A DNA stretch of 49,990 bases, from assembly GCA_022781445.1 (NCBI GenBank), contig JALETQ010000010.1:1-49990 (forward strand). Reading direction: 5' to 3'. Made by a program: the position numbers and the translations under genes. The notes below the pieces were generated by a model, which made no database searches, was not told where the DNA came from, and saw nothing but the letters and a program-made list of their open reading frames with translations. This document shows positions 1 through 8,137 of this stretch, piece after piece (position 1 is the first letter of the stretch; the number at the start of each line of letters is the position of its first letter). The stretch comes from Prevotella sp. (GTDB lineage: Bacteria; Bacteroidota; Bacteroidia; Bacteroidales; Bacteroidaceae).

Positions 1-141
1 TCAACCAAGCCCAAGAGCCATGCTATCAATCCCCAGCCCAACCAGCCAACAGAGCGTTTTGTCAGACATTTCGGCACGGCTGTCAATGATTTCGAGGAAT
101 AAACGGTTTGTAATACAAAAAAACAAACGGCCATAATACAA

Positions 142-176
142 AAGGAGGATGAAAGCCACAAGGCTTTCTCCTCCTT
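142..176 (-). terminator. Rho-independent terminator of aspA
   Basis: Two arms of 15 paired bases with one bulged base (142-149 plus 151-157 against 162-176) close a 4-base loop. On the minus strand the hairpin is followed by a T-rich run (TTTTGTATTAT). It lies about 78 bases after the aspA stop. The rest of bases 1-253 shows nothing I can assign; an open frame at 1-222 (minus) overlaps this hairpin and looks spurious. Confidence 0.8.
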
Positions 177-253
177 CGATTGGATTATGAACGTCTCGAA
201 TGACAGCAATTGCGGCTGTCACATCAAAGACACGTATGCAAAGAAGCAGCTTA

Positions 254-1648
254 TTACTTCAGCATATTTTTGGGGTTCAGCACTTCGTCGAGTTGCTTTT
301 TCTCCATCAGTTTTCTTTCGAGAACGATGTTGTAAACGGATTTTCCCGTTTCGAGTGCCTCTTTGGCGACCTTGGTGCTTGCCTTGTAGCCGATATAGGG
401 ATTGAGAGCCGTCACGATACCGATGCTTTGTTTCACCATTTCTTCATTGTGTTTGCGGTTGATGGTAATGCCGTCCACACATTCCACGCGGAGCGTGTTC
501 ATGGCATTGGTGAGCCATGTGATGCTTTCGAGGATGGATTGCAGGATGATGGGTTCCATGACGTTGAGCTGCAACTGTCCGGCTTCGGCGGCAAACGAAA
601 CCGTCACATCGTTACCGATGACCTTGAAGCACACCTGATTGGTCACTTCAGGGATGACGGGGTTTACCTTCCCGGGCATGATCGACGAGCCGGGGGCTTT
701 GGCCGGCAGGTTGATTTCGTGCAGCGCGCAGCAGGGACCCGATGCCAGCAGACGAAGGTCGTTGCAAATCTTCGACAGTTTGACAGCCAGACGTTTCAGG
801 GCCGACGAATATTCCACGTAGGGAGCGGTGTCGGGCGTTGCGGCAATGAGGTCTTTGGCAGCAACGAACGGTTCGCCGGTGAGCTTTGCCAGTTTCTCGG
901 CACACACCTTCGGGAAGCCGGGAGCGGCGTTCAGGCCGGTACCGATGGCTGTTCCGCCCATATTGATTTCAAACAACGGCTTGAGGTGAACGGCAAGGTT
1001 CTTGACCTCTTCATCCAGTTGGTTGGCAAAGGCGATGAACTCCTGCCCCGACGACATGGGCACACCGTCCTGCAACTGCGTGCGTCCCATCTTGACGGCA
1101 TTGCGCCATTGGCGACCTTTTTTGCGGAAGGCATCGGCCAACAGTTTCAGACTGTTTACCAATGTCTTGTTCATGCGGATGATGGTGAGGTGTAAAGCGG
1201 TGGGATAAGCGTCGTTGGTCGATTGTCCGCCGTTGATGTGGTCGTTGGGCGAACAGTGTTGATAATCGCCTTTTTCGTATCCCATGATTTCGAGGGCACG
1301 GTTGGCAATCACCTCGTTGGCATTCATGTTGACCGAAGTTCCGGCACCACCTTGCACCATATCCACGGGGAACTGGTCGTGGTATTTACCCTCCACGATT
1401 TCACGGCATGCCTGTTCGACAGCCTTAGTGATTTTTTCGTCGATCACCCCGAGGGCGTGGTTGGTTTGGATGGCAGCCCATTTTACGTAAGCGATGGCGA
1501 TTACATAGTCGGGGTAGTCACACATCCGGGTGTTCGAAATACGATAGTTGTTGATGCCTCGTTGGGTCTGAACACCATAGAGGGCATCGGCAGGCACTTG
1601 AAGTTCGCCCAAGAGGTCGGACTCAGTTCTGAATTTTTCTGTTGCCAT
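254..1648 (-). CDS. aspA: Aspartate ammonia-lyase (aspartase)
   Basis: The 464-residue product converts L-aspartate to fumarate and ammonia in the cytoplasm. In anaerobic Bacteroidales this feeds the fumarate-to-succinate branch. It belongs to the fumarase/aspartase superfamily: the conserved segments GAGTSVNMNANE (101-112), GQSTNDAYPT (141-150) and the signature GSSIMPGKVNP (320-330), whose loop carries the catalytic serine, are all present. The stretch after the signature (VIPEVTNQVCFKVIGND, then AAEAGQLQLNVMEP) matches aspartases better than class II fumarases. Length is normal for the family. The ATG at 1648 gives the expected N-terminus. The gene is monocistronic here, with its own terminator downstream and a TAnnTTTG box far upstream (1906-1913). 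A fumarase function cannot be fully excluded by eye but is much less likely. Confidence 0.94.
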   Translation of the reverse strand: MATEKFRTESDLLGELQVPADALYGVQTQRGINNYRISNTRMCDYPDYVIAIAYVKWAAIQTNHALGVIDEKITKAVEQACREIVEGKYHDQFPVDMVQGGAGTSVNMNANEVIANRALEIMGYEKGDYQHCSPNDHINGGQSTNDAYPTALHLTIIRMNKTLVNSLKLLADAFRKKGRQWRNAVKMGRTQLQDGVPMSSGQEFIAFANQLDEEVKNLAVHLKPLFEINMGGTAIGTGLNAAPGFPKVCAEKLAKLTGEPFVAAKDLIAATPDTAPYVEYSSALKRLAVKLSKICNDLRLLASGPCCALHEINLPAKAPGSSIMPGKVNPVIPEVTNQVCFKVIGNDVTVSFAAEAGQLQLNVMEPIILQSILESITWLTNAMNTLRVECVDGITINRKHNEEMVKQSIGIVTALNPYIGYKASTKVAKEALETGKSVYNIVLERKLMEKKQLDEVLNPKNMLK

Positions 1649-2140
1649 AGTTTTGAATATTATATTATTGTCAATGTTTTTCGGTTAGTCCGCCCTGTGT
1701 TTTTCGTGGCATGCAGCCTGCAGGGTGGTCGGCATGGGGCATCACTTGCACCCCAAGAGCATTCAAGGCATTGTCGTCTTCATAGTCATCGGATGTCGGG
1801 CGGGCTTGTTTTTCTTCACGCCACCGCTGTCGCGGGTGTGTTGTCGGCATCCGTCTTGTCGGAAGCGGCGCATCGTTGCTCAAACGGGCTTCGCTTACAA
1901 CGGCACAAAAGTACATACAAAAACACAGATAACGAAATTTTTTCCATGAAATTTAACCCATATCGCCCTCGGGTACGCTAAGAAATACATTTTCAAGAAG
2001 TTGGATTCCATCTGGCAGACTTCGGGAAGACTCTCCCGTCATCTCCCTTCCTGTCGGTCAAGGATTCGATATCGGGCCAATGACGGTTAAGCTACCGGTG
2101 GTTTTCGGATGCACACTGCGTCGCGAAATGTGAGCGAATG
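1649..2140. other. Divergent intergenic region aspA / epimerase
   Basis: About 490 bases separate aspA from the promoter of the next gene. Apart from the two promoter-like boxes listed separately, I see no gene, clear hairpin or repeat. The distance from the aspA -7 box to its start codon would give a leader of about 250 nt, long enough to hold an unrecognised regulatory RNA. Confidence 0.4.
1906..1913 (-). promoter_or_regulatory. Candidate -7 box for aspA
   Basis: On the minus strand the sequence reads TACTTTTG, an exact match to the Bacteroidetes -7 consensus TAnnTTTG. No good -33 TTTG is obvious at the usual 19-21 base spacing, so the call is moderate. It would give aspA a leader of about 250 nt. 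Confidence 0.45.
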
Positions 2141-2172
2141 TTTGGCACTCCGCATCTTTTCGCGTACTTTTG
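2141..2172 (+). promoter_or_regulatory. Promoter of the SDR epimerase gene
   Basis: TTTG at 2141-2144 and TACTTTTG at 2165-2172 are separated by exactly 20 bases, the textbook Bacteroidetes -33/-7 arrangement. The box lies downstream of the first in-frame ATG (2138), which therefore cannot be the start. Translation must begin at the ATG at 2195, 22 bases after the -7 box. Confidence 0.85.
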
Positions 2173-2194
2173 CAGGCAAAAATTGAATTGCAGC

Positions 2195-3232
2195 ATGAAG
2201 ATATTGATCACCGGAGCAACCGGGTTTATCGGTTCGTTCGTTGCCGAAGAAGCTCTCCGGCAGGGCATGGAAGTGTGGGCGGCCGTGCGCAAATCGAGTT
2301 CGACGGCCTACCTCGGTGAAGGCAGGATTGAGCGCATCGAATTGGATTTGTCGTCCGAAAGGCAGCTCATCGACAGCTTTTCCAGCCATCGTTTCGACTA
2401 TGTCGTTCACTGTGCCGGCGTGACCAAGTGCATCGACAGCCGCGATTTCTTCCGCGTCAATACCGAAGGGACGAAGCATCTCGTCAATGCCTTGCGTGCC
2501 ACCCGCCAGCCTTTGAAGCGTTTTGTCTACCTCAGCAGCCTGAGCGTCTACGGGCCGGTGCGCGAGAAGATGCCCTACACTGCCATCCGCACCGACGACA
2601 TTCCGTGTCCCAACACGGCATACGGACGCAGCAAGCTGGCAGCCGAGGCCTTCCTCGACAGCCTGCTCACCCTCTCCCCGGAGGCTTCCGGCAATGGAGA
2701 CCGTGCCGAAGAGCCGTTTCCCTTTGTCGTGCTCCGACCCACCGGCGTATACGGGCCGCGCGAGAAGGACTACTTCATGATGGCATCGTCCATCAAGAAA
2801 CACCTCGACCTGTCGGTGGGTTTCCGTCCTCAAGATCTCACTTTCATCTATGTCAGCGATGTCGTGCAGGCGGTCTTTCTTGCCTTGGAACGCGGCAGGA
2901 CAGGCGGCAAGTATTTCCTTTCGGACGGAGGCGTGTACTCCTCGCGCACGTTCAGCGACCTGCTTCGTCGCGAGCTCGGCAACCCGTGGCTGCTCCGTCT
3001 GCGGGTGCCCTTGTGGATACTGAGAGCCATTGCCGGCATCGGCGAGCTGGCAGGAAGGGCTACGGGAAAGGCCACTGCACTCAACAACGACAAATACCAC
3101 ATCATGAAACAACGCAACTGGCACTGCGACATCGAGCCTGCTCGCCGGGAACTGGGTTTCCATCCGGCAGTCATGCTTGACGAGGGCGTGAAACGGAGTG
3201 TCGAATGGTATCGCAGGGAAGGCTGGCTCTGA
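2195..3232 (+). CDS. NAD(P)-dependent extended SDR epimerase/dehydratase
   Basis: The 345-residue protein is an extended short-chain dehydrogenase/reductase. The N-terminal Rossmann motif is TGATGFIG (6-13), the active-site serine region is YLSSLSVYG (112-120) and the catalytic pair is YGRSK (Tyr143, Lys147). Such enzymes act on NDP-sugars, sterols or lipid intermediates; the substrate cannot be read from the sequence. The start was moved from ATG 2138 to ATG 2195 because the promoter lies between them. The next gene, 51 bases downstream on the same strand, is an AUR1/PAP2-type membrane enzyme, so a lipid or glycolipid substrate is plausible. Bacterial ceramide reductases (CerR) belong to this superfamily. 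That assignment is inference from context; the fold and cofactor type are firm. Confidence 0.85.
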   Translation: MKILITGATGFIGSFVAEEALRQGMEVWAAVRKSSSTAYLGEGRIERIELDLSSERQLIDSFSSHRFDYVVHCAGVTKCIDSRDFFRVNTEGTKHLVNALRATRQPLKRFVYLSSLSVYGPVREKMPYTAIRTDDIPCPNTAYGRSKLAAEAFLDSLLTLSPEASGNGDRAEEPFPFVVLRPTGVYGPREKDYFMMASSIKKHLDLSVGFRPQDLTFIYVSDVVQAVFLALERGRTGGKYFLSDGGVYSSRTFSDLLRRELGNPWLLRLRVPLWILRAIAGIGELAGRATGKATALNNDKYHIMKQRNWHCDIEPARRELGFHPAVMLDEGVKRSVEWYRREGWL

Positions 3233-3283
3233 ACCGACAGGAGACGGCACCGACGGCACACAAACCTTTTGAATGAACCTTAT

Positions 3284-4258
3284 ATGAGCAATATGAAATC
3301 GCTTTTCGCCATCGAGAAGAAACCCGTCAGAGGGTTGATGGCTTTCGAATGGGTCGTAATGGCATACGGACTCTTCACCTTATTGATGGTATTGGTGATG
3401 TTCACCCGCCTCGACCATCCCACCGGGATGATATGGGATCGTCTCCGTTTGCTGACTGTCATCCCGGCTTTGTGGGCGGTCTACCGGCTTCTTCCCTGCC
3501 GCCTGACCCTGCTGGCACGCGTGGCGGGCCAGCTGGCGTCGCTCTCCTGGTGGTATCCCGACACCTACGAACTCAACAAGGCGTTGCCCAACCTCGACCA
3601 CGTCTTTGCCTCGTTCGAACAGTCGGTGTTCGGCTGCCAGCCGGCCCTGCTTTTTTCAAGATACGTTTCAAGTCCTGTCTTCAGCGAACTCATGGACTTG
3701 GGCTATGCCAGCTACTTTCCGATGATTGTGGCGGTGACGCTGTTCTACTTTTTCTATAGGCCGCAGGAGTTCACCCGCATGGCCTTCGTCACCCTCGCAG
3801 CGTTCATGATATACTATGTCATCTTCGTCTTCCTGCCCGTCACCGGCCCCCAATATTACTATCTTGCCGTGGGCGAAGACCGCATCGCACAGGGCATCTT
3901 CCCCGACATCGGCGACTATTTCAGACATTCGCAGGAACGCATGGTAAGTCCGGGATGGAGTCACGGATTTTTCTACGGGCTGGTTGAAGACGCCCACAAT
4001 GCCGGCGAGCGTCCCACGGCAGCCTTCCCGAGCAGCCATGTGGGCATCACCACCATCCTGCTGCTGCAGGCATGGCACACCCGCAACCGTCGTTTCTTCT
4101 GGACACTTGTGCCTTTTTTCGTACTGATGTTCTTTGCCACGGTCTACATCAAGGCACACTATGCCGTCGATGCCGTGGCAGGCTTGGCTTCGGGTGTCGT
4201 GATGTATGTCGTCCTATACGGATGTAGCCGACGCATCAAGGCCAAAGGCCTGTTCTGA
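3284..4258 (+). CDS. PAP2/AUR1-type integral membrane phosphatase or phosphotransferase
   Basis: The product has about 324 residues with six or so hydrophobic segments (for example 22-40, 168-186, 272-288, 298-312). It carries the PAP2 signature in its C-terminal half: FPSSH (His252) and KAHYAVD (His292, Asp296), the pair that forms the phosphotransfer triad. Family members dephosphorylate lipid phosphates or transfer phosphoryl headgroups; AUR1-like members make inositol phosphorylceramide. Bacteroidales make sphingolipids, and an SDR gene precedes this one, so a headgroup step in (dihydro)ceramide or phospholipid metabolism is a reasonable but unproven role. A TTG at 3269 opens the frame earlier, but ATG 3284 or ATG 3293 are more credible starts. 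It is probably cotranscribed with the upstream epimerase gene. Confidence 0.8.
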   Translation: MSNMKSLFAIEKKPVRGLMAFEWVVMAYGLFTLLMVLVMFTRLDHPTGMIWDRLRLLTVIPALWAVYRLLPCRLTLLARVAGQLASLSWWYPDTYELNKALPNLDHVFASFEQSVFGCQPALLFSRYVSSPVFSELMDLGYASYFPMIVAVTLFYFFYRPQEFTRMAFVTLAAFMIYYVIFVFLPVTGPQYYYLAVGEDRIAQGIFPDIGDYFRHSQERMVSPGWSHGFFYGLVEDAHNAGERPTAAFPSSHVGITTILLLQAWHTRNRRFFWTLVPFFVLMFFATVYIKAHYAVDAVAGLASGVVMYVVLYGCSRRIKAKGLF

Positions 4259-4284
4259 CTGCAGCCGGCCTTTCCTTTCCCTTC

Positions 4285-4390
4285 AACCCAAATCGGTCAT
4301 TAGATTCCGAGTCGGTTTCGTATGCCGGCCGAAAAGTGACACGAACGACAGGAAATGTATAAACAAACGCTCTAATGACCGGTTTGGGTT
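4285..4390 (+). repeat. Palindromic-ended dispersed repeat, short form (copy 1)
   Basis: A 106-bp element bounded by 20-base inverted arms (4285-4304 and 4371-4390) that differ at one position. The left arm continues into the family motif TTCCGAGTCGGTTTCG and the right interior reads AAAGTGACACGAACGACAGG, then GTATAAACAAACGCTC. It lies between two convergent genes. Other copies are near 13.7, 18.3, 22.3, 35.0, 42.1 and 44.3 kb. No coding capacity. Confidence 0.85.
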
Positions 4391-4570
4391 TAAGGCCCGA
4401 CACCTCATCTTTACGCCAAACAGGGCGGCACCGTCCTACCCCACTCGTGGGGTATCTCAAGGGGTCACTCGTGGGGTATCGCAAAGGATCACCAGTGAAG
4501 GAAAACGGCACAGACGAGAGGGGAAAGGAGGAGAGGGAACGGTGGCGTACGGGGCATTGCCACACGAAAC

Positions 4571-4613
4571 AGGCATCAGGCCGGAAGCGGTTGAAACTTC
4601 CGGCCTGATGCCT
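4571..4613. terminator. 17-bp hairpin between convergent genes
   Basis: Perfect 17-base arms (4571-4587 against 4597-4613) with a 9-base loop sit 3' of the PAP2-type gene and 3' of rseP, which converge here. There is no long T-run on either side, so it may act as a bidirectional terminator or an mRNA-end stabiliser. The remaining bases of the 4259-4693 gap hold only the repeat at 4285-4390. Confidence 0.6.
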
Positions 4614-4693
4614 GTAGGGATTTGTCGCGTTCCGGTGCCGTGACGGAGTCGACGGGTGATTTCAAGCCGGCATGGATGTTCAAACGGGTCGGA

Positions 4694-6070
4694 CTACATG
4701 ATGCCAAGGAAACGCAGGACGTCGTTGAGATTGGCGACAATCATGAGGGTCAGCAGGATGCCGATGCCGATATATTCGGCCCAAATCATGAATTTCTCGC
4801 TCGGTTTGCGGCGGGCAATGATTTCGTAGAGCAGGAAAAGCACATGACCTCCGTCCAGAGCAGGAATCGGAAGGATGTTCATGAAGGCGAGGATGATGCT
4901 CAGGAAAGCGGTCATCTTCCAGAAGACCATCCAGTCCCATGCAGCCGGGAAGAGACTTCCGATGCTTCCGAAACCGCCGATCGACTTGGCTCCTTCGGCC
5001 GTGAAGACATATTTCATGTCATCGACATAGCCCTTCAGCACGCCCATGCCATAGCCCACGCCTGCCGGGAAGCTCTCCAGAAAGCCGTAGGAAAGGTGGG
5101 TGGGCTTGTAAAGGGAGAAGATACTGGTCTGCACGACACCCATCTGCAGATTCGGATTCATGACCATTCTGACGGTGTCGGCGGTGCCGGTGGCCTGCGA
5201 AAGATACACCAACTCGATGTTGCGCACCCTCATGCTGTCGGCAGGAGTCCGGGCGGCCGAGAGCACGTCGCCCATGACGGCCACCTCATCCATGAAGGCA
5301 TTCCACGAATCGACGGGCTTTCCGTTCAACGCCAATATCCTGTCGCCTTTCCTGATACCGGCTTTCATGGCAGGACCGGCGGGCGACACCGAGTCGATGA
5401 CGGCAGGAACGAGCGGACGGACGAACGAAGGCTGCGTCTTGATCATGTCGAGCAGGTTGAGATCGCCGGGCAGACTGATCGACATGGGCTTCCCGTTGCG
5501 CACGATGTCGACGCGCGTTGCGGTGGACAACTGCCGGTAAAGGTCGATGTCGAACGACGTGAAGGCCTTCTCGTTCGTGCCCAGAAGGATGTCGCCATCC
5601 TTGAAACCGTAACGTTTAGCCTCACTGTTGAACTTCATGCCGTGGCTCATGTCCTTGGTGGCAATGTAGTTGTCGCCCCAGTAAAACAACACCATCGAGT
5701 AGATAAACAATGCCAACAGGAAGTTGACAAGCACGCCGCCGATCATGATAAGCAGCCTTTGCCATGCCGGCTTGCTCCTGAACTCGTATGGCTGAGGCGG
5801 TTGCTTCATCTGTTCGGTGTCCATCGACTCGTCGATCATGCCCGAAATCTTGCAATAACCGCCCAGCGGCAGCCATCCCAGTCCGTAAGTCGTGTCGCTT
5901 TTCCTGGGTTTCCACTCGAAAAGATGGAACCAAGGGTCGAAGAAAAGATAGAACTTCTCGACGCGCACGCCGAAGAGTTTGGAGAAAAAGAAGTGTCCGC
6001 CTTCATGCAAAAGGATGAGCAAGGAGATGGACATGATAAACTGTAAGAGTCTGATAAGAAATTCTTCCAT
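4694..6070 (-). CDS. rseP: RseP-type site-2 (M50) intramembrane zinc protease
   Basis: The 458-residue inner-membrane metalloprotease cleaves single-pass membrane substrates such as anti-sigma factors or signal-peptide remnants. The first membrane segment contains the zinc motif HEGGH (His22, Glu23, His26). A periplasmic PDZ region follows in the middle (including AGIRKGDRILALNG). The C-terminal membrane part holds the second signature NILPIPALDGGH with the third zinc ligand Asp. A GTG upstream (6115) extends the frame by 15 residues, but the ATG at 6070 places the first membrane segment correctly. It follows dxr by 93 bases on the same strand. The dxr-rseP order is common in bacteria and supports the call. 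The substrate is not deducible. Confidence 0.93.
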   Translation of the reverse strand: MEEFLIRLLQFIMSISLLILLHEGGHFFFSKLFGVRVEKFYLFFDPWFHLFEWKPRKSDTTYGLGWLPLGGYCKISGMIDESMDTEQMKQPPQPYEFRSKPAWQRLLIMIGGVLVNFLLALFIYSMVLFYWGDNYIATKDMSHGMKFNSEAKRYGFKDGDILLGTNEKAFTSFDIDLYRQLSTATRVDIVRNGKPMSISLPGDLNLLDMIKTQPSFVRPLVPAVIDSVSPAGPAMKAGIRKGDRILALNGKPVDSWNAFMDEVAVMGDVLSAARTPADSMRVRNIELVYLSQATGTADTVRMVMNPNLQMGVVQTSIFSLYKPTHLSYGFLESFPAGVGYGMGVLKGYVDDMKYVFTAEGAKSIGGFGSIGSLFPAAWDWMVFWKMTAFLSIILAFMNILPIPALDGGHVLFLLYEIIARRKPSEKFMIWAEYIGIGILLTLMIVANLNDVLRFLGIM

Positions 6071-6163
6071 ATTCTGTGTTTGAGGTTTGTGAGAACCTTT
6101 CGACCGTCGGGACACCGTTGCCGGTGCGCGCCGTCCTGTCGTTCGGGTTCGGCTTGTCGGATA

Positions 6164-7315
6164 TTATTTCAGCATTTCGGCAGCGATGCGCCGTGCCTCG
6201 GCATCGGTTTCGATATAGGTTTCATACGAAGGCGTAGCGTCGAAGGCGGCACGCAGCATGGTCTGTTCGATGATGCGGCTGATGTCGGCAAACGAGCAGC
6301 GGTCCTCGAGGAACGCCCGGTTCACGATTTCGTTGGCAGCGTTGAGGATACAAGGCATGTTCCCGCCTTTCTCCATCGCCTCGTAGGCAAGGGTGAGACA
6401 CCGGAACATCTCCGTCTTCGGCTCGAAGAACTCCAGCGGACGGGTAAAGAGGTCGAGGCGGTCTTGCTGTAGCGGTAATCGATCGGGGAAAGAGAAGGCA
6501 TATTGGATGGGCAACTTCATGTCGGGGATGCCCAACTGAGCCTTGACGCTGCCGTCGGTGAACATGACGGCACTATGAACGATGCTCTGCGGATGGACGA
6601 GCACTTGTATTTTCGATACCGGAATGTCAAAGAGCCATCGGGCTTCGATGACCTCGAACCCTTTGTTCATCAGCGTTGCGGAGTCGATGGTAATCTTGTT
6701 TCCCATGTTCCACGTAGGGTGTCGCAAGGCATCGGCAGCCTTGACGCTGCGCATTTGTCCGGGAGTGAAGTTGCGGAAAGGTCCGCCCGAGCAGGTGAGC
6801 AGTATCTTCTCGACTTCGTTGTCACCCTCTCCGATGAGGCATTGGAAGATGGCCGAGTGCTCGCTGTCGACCGGAAGGATGGGCACTTGGTTGTCAATGG
6901 CAAGGCGGCAGATGAGTTCTCCTGCCACGACGAGGGTCTCTTTGTTGGCAAGACAGATGCGCTTGCGTGCCTTGATGGCCCGAATGGTCGGCGAAAGTCC
7001 GGCAAATCCCACCATGGCGGTCAGCACCATGTCGACCGGTTCGGCTTCGACAATGTCATCGAGGGCCTTCGCGCCGGCATAAACCTTGATGTCGGGCAGG
7101 TCGGCAAGCAGCTCTTGCAGCTTTCCGTAGTGCGCCTCGTTGGCAATCACCACCGCGGCAGGTTTGAAAAGGCGGGCTTGTCGGGCGAGTTCTTCCACCC
7201 GGTTGTTGGCTGTGAGGCAATACACTTCGTAGCGATCTTGGTGCTGACGAATGACATCGAGGGCTTGCGTGCCTATCGAGCCGGTACTGCCGAGTATGCA
7301 GATTTGCTGTTTCAT
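6164..7315 (-). CDS. dxr: 1-deoxy-D-xylulose 5-phosphate reductoisomerase
   Basis: The 383-residue cytoplasmic enzyme performs the committed step of the MEP isoprenoid pathway, converting DXP to MEP with NADPH. The N-terminal nucleotide-binding loop is LGSTGSIG. The metal and substrate regions LANKETLVVAG, LPVDSEHSA and DSATLMNKG are intact, as is HPTWNMG. Length is typical. The ATG at 7315 is well placed, four bases after the rimM stop, so the two genes are translationally close and almost certainly cotranscribed, followed by rseP. No oddities seen. Confidence 0.96.
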   Translation of the reverse strand: MKQQICILGSTGSIGTQALDVIRQHQDRYEVYCLTANNRVEELARQARLFKPAAVVIANEAHYGKLQELLADLPDIKVYAGAKALDDIVEAEPVDMVLTAMVGFAGLSPTIRAIKARKRICLANKETLVVAGELICRLAIDNQVPILPVDSEHSAIFQCLIGEGDNEVEKILLTCSGGPFRNFTPGQMRSVKAADALRHPTWNMGNKITIDSATLMNKGFEVIEARWLFDIPVSKIQVLVHPQSIVHSAVMFTDGSVKAQLGIPDMKLPIQYAFSFPDRLPLQQDRLDLFTRPLEFFEPKTEMFRCLTLAYEAMEKGGNMPCILNAANEIVNRAFLEDRCSFADISRIIEQTMLRAAFDATPSYETYIETDAEARRIAAEMLK

Positions 7316-7319
7316 GCTG

Positions 7320-7844
7320 TCAGTCTAAGTCTAAGATGCCTTGCGGCAGTTGTGTCTTGACAATTTGTCGTTGGTTGTCGATATCTTCTATCAACTCTTC
7401 CGATGCCGGGATGAGTACCGTCACGCCATCCTTTCGCTCGACCTCGAAGAGCAGATTGACCGTTGTGTCATCGATGGCGCGTATCTTTCCCACCTCGCAA
7501 CCGTTCGAGCTGTCGACCAACCGGTAGCCCACGAGTTGTGCGTGCCCCATGTTGATGTTGTCTTCGTCGGCAAGTCGTCGCAGGAAATACACATCGCATC
7601 CCGTCAGTTCGCGGGCTTGCTCCTGTGTTTTGACGTTGCAGAATTTCATCAGCGCGACGTTTTGCGACTTGAAACGATAGGATTCGATGTAGAAAGGCAC
7701 CAAAATGGCATCGATGTCGAGTACCAGAAAGTCGGCATCAGTGCGGTCGAAGACATCGTCATCGACCTGAAACGACACCTCGCCATGCACACCGTGTGCC
7801 TTGCCGATGCGTCCGATGCGGAATACCTCTTCTTCTTTGATCAT
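7320..7844 (-). CDS. rimM: Ribosome maturation factor RimM
   Basis: The 174-residue protein assists maturation of the 30S subunit head by binding S19. The N-terminal RimM beta-barrel opens with the characteristic IGRIGKAHGVHGEV, and the C-terminal PRC-barrel contains LVGYRLVDS followed by a pattern ending in VLIPASEELIEDID. Length is typical. It starts at ATG 7844, about 290 bases after murA ends, and is separated from dxr by only four bases. In most phyla rimM sits with rpsP and trmD; the murA-rimM-dxr-rseP order here looks like a Bacteroidetes arrangement. Confidence 0.94.
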   Translation of the reverse strand: MIKEEEVFRIGRIGKAHGVHGEVSFQVDDDVFDRTDADFLVLDIDAILVPFYIESYRFKSQNVALMKFCNVKTQEQARELTGCDVYFLRRLADEDNINMGHAQLVGYRLVDSSNGCEVGKIRAIDDTTVNLLFEVERKDGVTVLIPASEELIEDIDNQRQIVKTQLPQGILDLD

Positions 7845-8137
7845 CTTGTCAGGTTGTTATGGGCTGTGTTATCGTGTGCGTTCCATGTTCGTCGGTCGGC
7901 ACTTGTGATTTGCGCGTGATGTTTTTGTTTATACCTCCTGTGACGGGTCGTCTTCCGTTCGCGGCCGGACGGTGTTTCGACATGCCCCGCCCCTGCACGG
8001 CAGATACCATTATATATATAAGTATCGGGCGTATGTTGCGCTTCCCGCAGGACGAACCGGCCTGCTTCGGGCACACGAATGTACCTTTTGACATGGCCGA
8101 AAGGCAGCGACAAGCACCTCCGCAGGTCGGTGAAAGG

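Noticed and set aside
1..222. Small open frame at the left edge, minus strand
   Set aside because: It spans the aspA terminator hairpin and shows no recognisable domain.
254..1648. Class II fumarase
   Set aside because: The sequence after the GSSIMPGKVNP signature follows the aspartase pattern rather than that of FumC.
2087..3259. Open frame of 390 codons on the minus strand
   Set aside because: Antisense to the SDR gene, which has a well-spaced promoter and all catalytic motifs.
4622..6046. Open frame of 474 codons on the plus strand
   Set aside because: It lies antisense to rseP, which has complete catalytic motifs; the plus-strand product has no recognisable domain and His/Asp-rich composition typical of antisense frames.
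7905..7965. Possible further copy of the palindromic-ended repeat between rimM and murA
   Set aside because: Only a short stretch (TTTGTTTATACCT, CCTGT) resembles the family; no arm is recognisable, so chance similarity is likely.
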